Shown in pieces: positions 23,548 through 28,487 of a DNA stretch of 28,487 nucleotides (its first letter is position 1; the number at the start of each line of letters is the position of its first letter). The notes beneath the pieces are model-generated. The model saw only the letters and a program-made list of their open reading frames with translations, searched no databases and was not told where the DNA came from. The position numbers were made by a program, and so were the translations under genes. This DNA is from an uncultured Alistipes sp. (lineage in GTDB: Bacteria > Bacteroidota > Bacteroidia > Bacteroidales > Rikenellaceae). The DNA is taken from assembly GCA_900553175.1 (NCBI GenBank), contig USCH01000019.1, forward strand, positions 1-28,487, given 5' to 3'.

Positions 23548-25020
23548 ATGAAAAGAATTCTGAATGTTCTGGTCGCACTCCCGCTTTTGTGGGGAGGGGT
23601 CGCATGCAGCGACAATAATACCGACGAAGAACCCTCTGTCGACAGCCAGACGGCCGTCTGCGCCATCGAAGCTCCGGCCGACGGAGCCGAAGTCGACGCT
23701 GCGGAGCCGCTGAAGATCAAGGGCAGCGGCTCGGTCGACAACGGATCGATCCGCACCGTGACCCTCACCGTCGACGGGCGGACGATCGAAGCGGTGACCG
23801 AAGTTCCGTTCGAATACGACTACACGATCGAAGCGGATCGTCCGGCCGGCGATCTGAAGATCGAACTGACCGTCGAGGGCGACCGCGGCGCCCGTGCCGC
23901 AAGCACGGTGAACGTGAAGGTCAAGGCCGCCGAACCCGAACCGTCGGCGATCTCCTGCACGCTGACGGCACCCGCCGACGGCGCCGAAGTCGACATGACG
24001 CAGCCGCTCACGATTTCGGGCGAGGTGCAAACCGAGAACTGCGCGGTGAAAAGCGTCGCGCTGACCGTCGACGGCGCTTCGATCGCCGAAGTCACGGAAA
24101 TTCCGTTCGAATACACCCATACTTTCGCGGCCGACCGGGCCGAAGGCACGGCCAGAATCACCCTGACGGTCGAGAGCGACAAGGGCGGCAGCGACACGCA
24201 GGAGGTGACCGTAACGCTCAAACGTCCCGCACCCCAGCCCGACGACACCTTCACCGATCCGCGCGACGGCAAGACCTACAAGACCGCGACCATCGGCGAC
24301 CAGGTATGGTTCGCCGAGAACCTGGCCTGGCTGCCCGAGGTGAACGACATCGACGAGCATTCATCGCACGAAGGCCTCGAAGGCAAGAAGTTCTACTACG
24401 TACTCTACTACAACGGCAACGACGTGGAGGCCGCCAAGGCGACGAAAGAGTACGCCAAGTACGGCGTGCTCTACAACTGGTATGCGGCCGTCGGCGAGGA
24501 GAACGCCGCAGGCGGCGACGCGACGGCCGTGCCGAGCGGCGTGCAGGGCGCCTGCCCCGACGGATGGCACCTGCCCAGCAAGGCCGAATGGGAGCGGATG
24601 GAGGCCTGCGTGGCGGCGCAGCTGCCCGACGTCGGCTACATGGGCCGCGACGACGACTGGAACGACGTCTGGTACGAGAACGGCCGCAACGTATGGAGCG
24701 CGCTCTCGCTCAACGAAGGATGGGGCGAAATCGACGAAACCTTCACGGACAAGTATCCCGACCTGAAGAACGGCGCCCGGAACCAGTTCGGATTCAACGC
24801 TGCGCCCTCGGGCCGGTACACCCCGAGCCGCTGGGACGACGTGCAGGATTTCGACACCGTGTTCAAGTTCAACGACGGCACCGTCTACTTCTGGACCACC
24901 CACATGGATTCGTACGGCGGCGGCTCGCTCAACCTGACCAACACCCAGTACGCCATCAACTACACCAAAGGCGGCTTCCAGGAGTCGTACGGCCAGTCGG
25001 TGCGCTGCGTAAAGGACTGA
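23548..25020 (+). CDS. Surface lipoprotein with two Ig-like domains and a FISUMP domain
   Basis: A 490-aa predicted lipoprotein. The signal peptide ends WGGVAC with C20, followed by an acidic SDNNTDEE stretch of the kind linked to surface export in Bacteroidota. Two Ig-like repeats (about residues 38-129 and 137-227) each begin C-x5-ADGAEVD and contain LTVDG and a PFEY strand, resembling the Big_9 family. Residues 237-490 are a FISUMP domain (Fibrobacter succinogenes major paralogous domain): DPRDGKTYKTATIGDQVWFAENL, YGVLYNWYAA, GACPDGWHLPSKAEWERM and terminal SVRCVKD. FISUMP domains are found on secreted proteins and have no established activity. The frame is open far upstream, antisense to and over the nitroreductase, but the signal peptide and promoter fix the start at 23548. 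A paralogue follows 7 nt after the stop. Confidence 0.9.
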   Translation: MKRILNVLVALPLLWGGVACSDNNTDEEPSVDSQTAVCAIEAPADGAEVDAAEPLKIKGSGSVDNGSIRTVTLTVDGRTIEAVTEVPFEYDYTIEADRPAGDLKIELTVEGDRGARAASTVNVKVKAAEPEPSAISCTLTAPADGAEVDMTQPLTISGEVQTENCAVKSVALTVDGASIAEVTEIPFEYTHTFAADRAEGTARITLTVESDKGGSDTQEVTVTLKRPAPQPDDTFTDPRDGKTYKTATIGDQVWFAENLAWLPEVNDIDEHSSHEGLEGKKFYYVLYYNGNDVEAAKATKEYAKYGVLYNWYAAVGEENAAGGDATAVPSGVQGACPDGWHLPSKAEWERMEACVAAQLPDVGYMGRDDDWNDVWYENGRNVWSALSLNEGWGEIDETFTDKYPDLKNGARNQFGFNAAPSGRYTPSRWDDVQDFDTVFKFNDGTVYFWTTHMDSYGGGSLNLTNTQYAINYTKGGFQESYGQSVRCVKD

Positions 25021-25027
25021 CGGAGAT

Positions 25028-26194
25028 ATGAAACAATCGATATTCCTGCTCTTCGTCGGCCTTGCGCTGGCAGCCTGCAATTCGGACGGGCAGGAGGATG
25101 CCGCCGCGGAGCAGTCGATCAAATGCAGCATCACGGCACCCCGCGACGGAGCGGAAGTCTCCGTCGCGGAGCCGCTGGTCATCCTCGGCACGGCCCACAC
25201 GCAGAACGGTTCGATCGTCCGCACCGAACTGCGTGTCGGCGGCACGACGATCGCGGAGGTGACCGCCGCTCCGTTCTCCTGTCAGTACACCTTTCCGGCC
25301 GACACGGAGGAGGGTGCGCTGAAGATCGAACTGACGGTCGAAGGCGACAGGGGCGCCCGGGCGACGGACGAGGTGACCGTGACGGTGGTGAAGCCCGCCG
25401 GCCCCTCCAAACCCCGGCCGACGCTTCCCGTCACAACCGGAACCATGACCGATGCGCGCGACGGCAACGTCTACGCGACCGTGACGCTCGGCGCACAGGA
25501 GTGGATGGCCGAGAACCTGCGCTGGATGCCTGCGCAGCACCGGAACCTCTCGCTCACCGAACCCCGCTACTACAACGTCTTCGACGAGGAGATCACCGAA
25601 GAGCTGGGCGCCGCCTACCTCGCGGTCTTCGGGGCCTACTACAACCGCCCGGCCGCCTTGCAGGGAGCCGAACCGCTTGCTCCGGGCGAAAAGCGCACGA
25701 TCCGCGGCGCATGCCCCGAGGGGTGGCACCTGCCCGCACAGGAGGAGTGGGCCGCGCTGGCCCAATTCGTTCTCGATGCGGGTGCGGCGGCCATCGCCGC
25801 CGACGGCACGGCGGACCCGACGGCGCTCGCCAAAGCCCTGGCATCGGACAACAGCGACGAGGTGGCCCCCGAATGGATCATGCCCGACTTCATCGAAGGC
25901 GAGGAGCAGCCGACCTGGGTGGGCGTCAACCCGGAATTCAACAACGCCCTGCTGTTCAACGGCATCCCGACCGGATACCGCGCCTGCATGGAGACAGCCA
26001 CCGAATTCCAGCCCATCTGGGACCACCTCTGTTACAGCGCCGGATGGTGGAGCGCCACGGCCGCCACGAAGATGGAACCCTACGAACGTTTCGGCGTTCC
26101 GGTCCGCATGTGGTCCGACCAGCAGCGTTTCGTGACCGAAGGATCGGAGTTCCGCGTGGATTGCGGCCTGCCCGTGCGCTGCGTGAAGGACTGA
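25028..26194 (+). CDS. Surface lipoprotein with one Ig-like domain and a FISUMP domain
   Basis: A 388-aa paralogue of the preceding protein. The signal peptide MKQSIFLLFVGLALAAC ends in a lipobox with C17. One Ig-like repeat covers about residues 33-121 (C-x5-RDGAEVS, then KIELTVEGDRGARA). The FISUMP domain covers about 142-388 (DARDGNVYATVTLGAQEWMAENL, GACPEGWHLPAQEEW, terminal PVRCVKD). Its middle differs markedly from the paralogue, with AGWWSAT and an Ala/Asp-rich insertion, so ligand or partner specificity may differ. GGAG lies close before the ATG, and the 7-nt spacing makes it the second gene of the operon. The Ig-like coding DNA is visibly similar to that of the first gene, indicating duplication. 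Confidence 0.9.
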   Translation: MKQSIFLLFVGLALAACNSDGQEDAAAEQSIKCSITAPRDGAEVSVAEPLVILGTAHTQNGSIVRTELRVGGTTIAEVTAAPFSCQYTFPADTEEGALKIELTVEGDRGARATDEVTVTVVKPAGPSKPRPTLPVTTGTMTDARDGNVYATVTLGAQEWMAENLRWMPAQHRNLSLTEPRYYNVFDEEITEELGAAYLAVFGAYYNRPAALQGAEPLAPGEKRTIRGACPEGWHLPAQEEWAALAQFVLDAGAAAIAADGTADPTALAKALASDNSDEVAPEWIMPDFIEGEEQPTWVGVNPEFNNALLFNGIPTGYRACMETATEFQPIWDHLCYSAGWWSATAATKMEPYERFGVPVRMWSDQQRFVTEGSEFRVDCGLPVRCVKD

Positions 26195-26200
26195 ATGCTT

Positions 26201-26267
26201 CGGGGAAAATCCCCGGCACACATCACCCGAACGAAACCGCCCCTGTCCTGTACGGACAGGGGCGGTT
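26201..26267 (+). other. Two hairpins after the FISUMP operon
   Basis: CGGGGA-AAA-TCCCCG (26201-26215) starts six bases after the stop codon. A perfect 14-bp stem follows, AACCGCCCCTGTCC / GGACAGGGGCGGTT (26235-26248 with 26254-26267), loop TGTAC. Neither has a T run. They probably mark the mRNA 3' end. The rest of the gap to recJ is GC-rich and shows no feature. Confidence 0.6.
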
Positions 26268-26402
26268 CGCGTTCGTTTCCGGCACACCCGGCTCCCGGGC
26301 GCTGCCGCCGCAGAGACACGGACCGGCTGGCCGGCGAACGGATCGACATACGGGCCGACGGGCGGGCAGGCCGGGAGAGCCTCCGCCAGCCGTCCGGGGC
26401 CG

Positions 26403-27797
26403 TCAACGGTTCGTCACGGGCTTGATGTCCTTGATGCGCAGCTGCGTGGTGACCGTGCCGCGGTAGTGGTTCTCGACGATCTGGTAGCAGACGTCGATCG
26501 GACGGCCCGAGCGGACCCACTCGTAGTGCGTGGGCTGCTGGAAGGCGATCGACTGCATCTTGGTGTTGGGCTTCTGCCGCTGCATGAGGTCCATGCGCAG
26601 GTGCTCGCACTCCATGCCCACCAGCTTGGCATCGCCGTGGTTGCTCACGCCGTAGGTGGCGAAGACCGGCGCCGCATTGCCGGGCCCGAAGGGCTGGAAG
26701 CGGTTGAGGTGGTCGCGGAAGCGGGGCGTGATGTCCGAAAAGAGCAGCTCGCTGTCGATGTCGACCTGCGGAACGAGCATCTGCGGGTCGATGTGGCTCT
26801 CCACGAAGTCGTTGAAGCGGCGCGTGAACTCGGCCACGTTCTCGGGCTTCATCGTCAGACCTGCGGCATACATGTGGCCGCCGAAGTTCTCCAGCAGGTC
26901 GGAGCACGATTCGACGGCCTGGTAGAGGTCGAAGCCGGGGACCGAGCGGGCCGAGCCCGTGACGAAGCCGTTGCTCATCGTCAGCACGACGGTGGGCCGG
27001 TAGTAGGTTTCGATCAGACGCGAGGCGACGATGCCCACGATGCCCTTCATCCACTTGGGATTGTAGATGACGGTGCTCTTGCGGCTCTTGAGCTCGGGGT
27101 GGCTCTCGATGTAGCAATGAGCCTCCTGCGTGACCGACCGGTCGATCGACTTGCGGTCCTGGTTGTAGGAGTCGATCACGTTGCCGAACTCCGCGGCGAC
27201 GCTCTCGTTGCCCTCGATCAGAAGCTCGACGGCCGCATGTCCGCCCGAAGGCGAGGCGTTCTCGTCGTTCTCGTCCATGCGCATGCGCCCGGCGGCGTTG
27301 ATGCGCGGACCGATCTTGAAGACGATGTCGTCGATGGTGATGCTGTGCTTGTCCAGGCCGCATATCTTGATGATCGACAGCAGCCCCTTCGACGGCTCGC
27401 GGTTGAGGTTCTTCAGGCCGAAGTGGGCCAGAATGCGGTTCTCGTCGACCAGCGGCACGATGTCCGAAGCGATGCTGACGACCAGCAGGTCCAGCAGATC
27501 GAGAATCTGTTCGAACGGAATGCCGTTCTTCTGGGCATAGGCCTGCACGAGCTTGAATCCCACGCCGCAGCCCGACAACTCGTCGAACGGGTAGGAGCAG
27601 TCGACCCGCTTGGGGTCGAGGACAGCCACGGCACGGGGGATCTCCTCGGCCGGGAGGTGGTGGTCGCAGATGATGAAATCCACGCCTTTCTCTTTCGCAT
27701 AGACGACCTTTTCCGTGGCTTTGATGCCGCAGTCGAGGGCAATGATAAGCCCCACGCCCTTACGGGCTGCGAGGTCGATACCTTTGATCGAAATACC
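26403..27797 (-). CDS. recJ: Single-stranded-DNA exonuclease RecJ, N-terminus missing
   Basis: The visible 465 residues are the C-terminal four-fifths of RecJ, a 5'-to-3' single-strand DNA exonuclease of recombination and mismatch repair. IIALDCG and ICDHHLPAEE are DHH-family catalytic motifs, DHH being the name motif. A DHHA1-type region follows (about 27000-27310 on the map: GRMRMDENDENASPSGGH, YNPKWMKGIVGIVASRLIE, and SCSDLLENFGGHMYAAGLT), then the C-terminal OB-like domain. Relatives are about 570 residues, so about 105-115 N-terminal residues, including the first Asp motif, are absent. Homology reads back to GISIKGIDLAARKG and stops where EGYG would be expected. The GTG at 27753-27755 is an internal valine codon, not a start. 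The break coincides with a composition change and is probably an assembly junction. Confidence 0.92.
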   Translation of the reverse strand, partial: GISIKGIDLAARKGVGLIIALDCGIKATEKVVYAKEKGVDFIICDHHLPAEEIPRAVAVLDPKRVDCSYPFDELSGCGVGFKLVQAYAQKNGIPFEQILDLLDLLVVSIASDIVPLVDENRILAHFGLKNLNREPSKGLLSIIKICGLDKHSITIDDIVFKIGPRINAAGRMRMDENDENASPSGGHAAVELLIEGNESVAAEFGNVIDSYNQDRKSIDRSVTQEAHCYIESHPELKSRKSTVIYNPKWMKGIVGIVASRLIETYYRPTVVLTMSNGFVTGSARSVPGFDLYQAVESCSDLLENFGGHMYAAGLTMKPENVAEFTRRFNDFVESHIDPQMLVPQVDIDSELLFSDITPRFRDHLNRFQPFGPGNAAPVFATYGVSNHGDAKLVGMECEHLRMDLMQRQKPNTKMQSIAFQQPTHYEWVRSGRPIDVCYQIVENHYRGTVTTQLRIKDIKPVTNR

Positions 27798-27798
27798 G

Positions 27799-28487
27799 CC
27801 CGAAGAGGGAGAATATCGGTATACGGTCGAAGCCTATAACAGCTATATCGAAAAAGAGTCCGCAAGCCTTCCCGACGCCGTGAAGGGGCATTACGAGGCG
27901 CATCCCGAAATACTCACCATGCAGTATTTCCTCACCGAGGGCGGCACGGATTCCGCCGATTACGACAAGGCCGTTTATACGCTGAAAGCGATGATCAACA
28001 ACACGCTCGATTCCGCGGAGGAAAGCTTCATCGACAAAGAGGACGAGGACGGCGATGCAAGTTCCGATACGCGGCCCACTCCCACGGGCGTCGGCGAAGA
28101 AACGGACGACTATTACGACGCCGATTACGATATTTACACAGGTTTTAACACGCCCGACAGCTGCGGCTCCTACGAAAGAAAGGACGGCTCCACGCAGACG
28201 ACGAGAAAGCGCGCGTACAATACCTTCCTTTCCAATCTCTCCGCGAATAATCTGTTGATTAAGGGAGAGGACACCACCGATTTCACCAAGATAAACTACT
28301 ATTATGTGGAGCTGGCGAGCCAATTGGAGCAAGCCCTCATCACGAAATACAGCGACGATTTGAACGACGAAGCGAATAAGGAGCTGACGCAGTCCTATGT
28401 GGAGGGAAAATACGCTTCCCTGCTCGCGTCGCAGCAAAATTCCTATTCGGAAGATCAGAGCGCTTTCGAAACGGCGATCGGCAGCGT
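27799..28487 (+). CDS. Partial foreign open frame, Tyr/Asp/Asn-rich protein, open at both ends
   Basis: This frame starts at codon 27799-27801 and runs with no stop to the window end, about 229 codons, so both ends are missing. The protein begins near PEEGEYRYTVEAYNSYIEK. It has an acidic linker (FIDKEDEDGDASSD, then DDYYDADYD) and helical segments such as TRKRAYNTFLSNLSANNLL and ELASQLEQALITKY. Codons AAT, TTG, AGA, GGA and TAT are common here and rare in the rest of the window. The style recalls extracytoplasmic proteins of uncultured Clostridia, some of them linked to SurA/PrsA-like foldases; that link is a memory-based impression. The function is unknown. It most likely belongs to another organism. 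Confidence 0.55.

Noticed and set aside
27760..28437. A 225-codon minus-strand frame at the window end as a membrane protein.
   Set aside because: It is rich in Val, Ile and Gly but is the antisense of the more protein-like plus frame, and it crosses the probable junction.
1..28487. CRISPR arrays, tRNAs, insertion sequences, defence islands.
   Set aside because: No regular direct repeats, cloverleaf sequences, transposase motifs or known defence domains were seen.

Overview
The window looks like chromosomal DNA of a GC-rich Bacteroidales bacterium, most like Alistipes (Rikenellaceae). The reasons are: promoters of the Bacteroidota type (a TAnnTTTG -7 box, sometimes with TTTG/TTG about 20 nt upstream) in front of many transcription units; A-rich leaders instead of clear Shine-Dalgarno sites; many SPII lipoproteins and small outer-membrane barrels; a GT3-GT35 glycogen synthase/phosphorylase fusion; and FISUMP-domain surface lipoproteins. 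The genus is inferred from protein family resemblance, not from a search. No tRNA, rRNA, CRISPR array, insertion sequence or phage gene was seen.

Layout. (1) 47-9046, plus strand: storage-glucan metabolism. A 1416-aa fusion of glycogen synthase and alpha-glucan phosphorylase is followed by a tight operon of glycogen debranching enzyme, GT4 glycosyltransferase and GH57 enzyme, closed by a strong terminator. (2) 9146-12030, minus strand: an ApbE FMN-transferase lipoprotein and a diacylglycerol/lipid kinase in one operon, then an AraC-family regulator with its own promoter. (3) 12143-14808, plus: rpsO and pnp, with a structured rpsO leader and an intercistronic terminator-like hairpin. (4) 14867-16792, plus: a lipoprotein with an OmpA-like region and TPRs, preceded by a clear promoter and a strong hairpin at the predicted 5' end of its mRNA. 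(5) 16846-17750, plus: deoC, sharing a bidirectional terminator with (6) 17851-19158, minus: a DUF4136-type lipoprotein with a Trp/Tyr-rich segment and a beta-barrel protein. (7) 19322-22778, minus: a compact run of HAD phosphatase, barrel protein, unknown lipoprotein, rdgB and folE, with a textbook folE promoter inside the end of rdgB. (8) 22822-26194, plus: a nitroreductase and two tandem paralogous lipoproteins with Ig-like and FISUMP domains. (9) 26403 to about 27797, minus: recJ without its N-terminus.

The last ~690 bases (about 27798-28487) do not fit the rest. Homology of RecJ stops abruptly in its catalytic domain. The sequence beyond has different codon use and carries one open frame on the plus strand with no stop to the window end, encoding a Tyr/Asp/Asn-rich protein of clostridial flavour. 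The simplest reading is an assembly chimera at about 27798; a real rearrangement is the alternative.

Most of the window is housekeeping and accessory surface-protein sequence. I found no defence or mobile system. The points most worth a second look are the terminal junction, the synthase-phosphorylase fusion, the RNA structures around rpsO/pnp and ahead of the OmpA/TPR lipoprotein, and the duplicated FISUMP lipoproteins. Several starts were shortened because a promoter box lies inside the longer reading frame.
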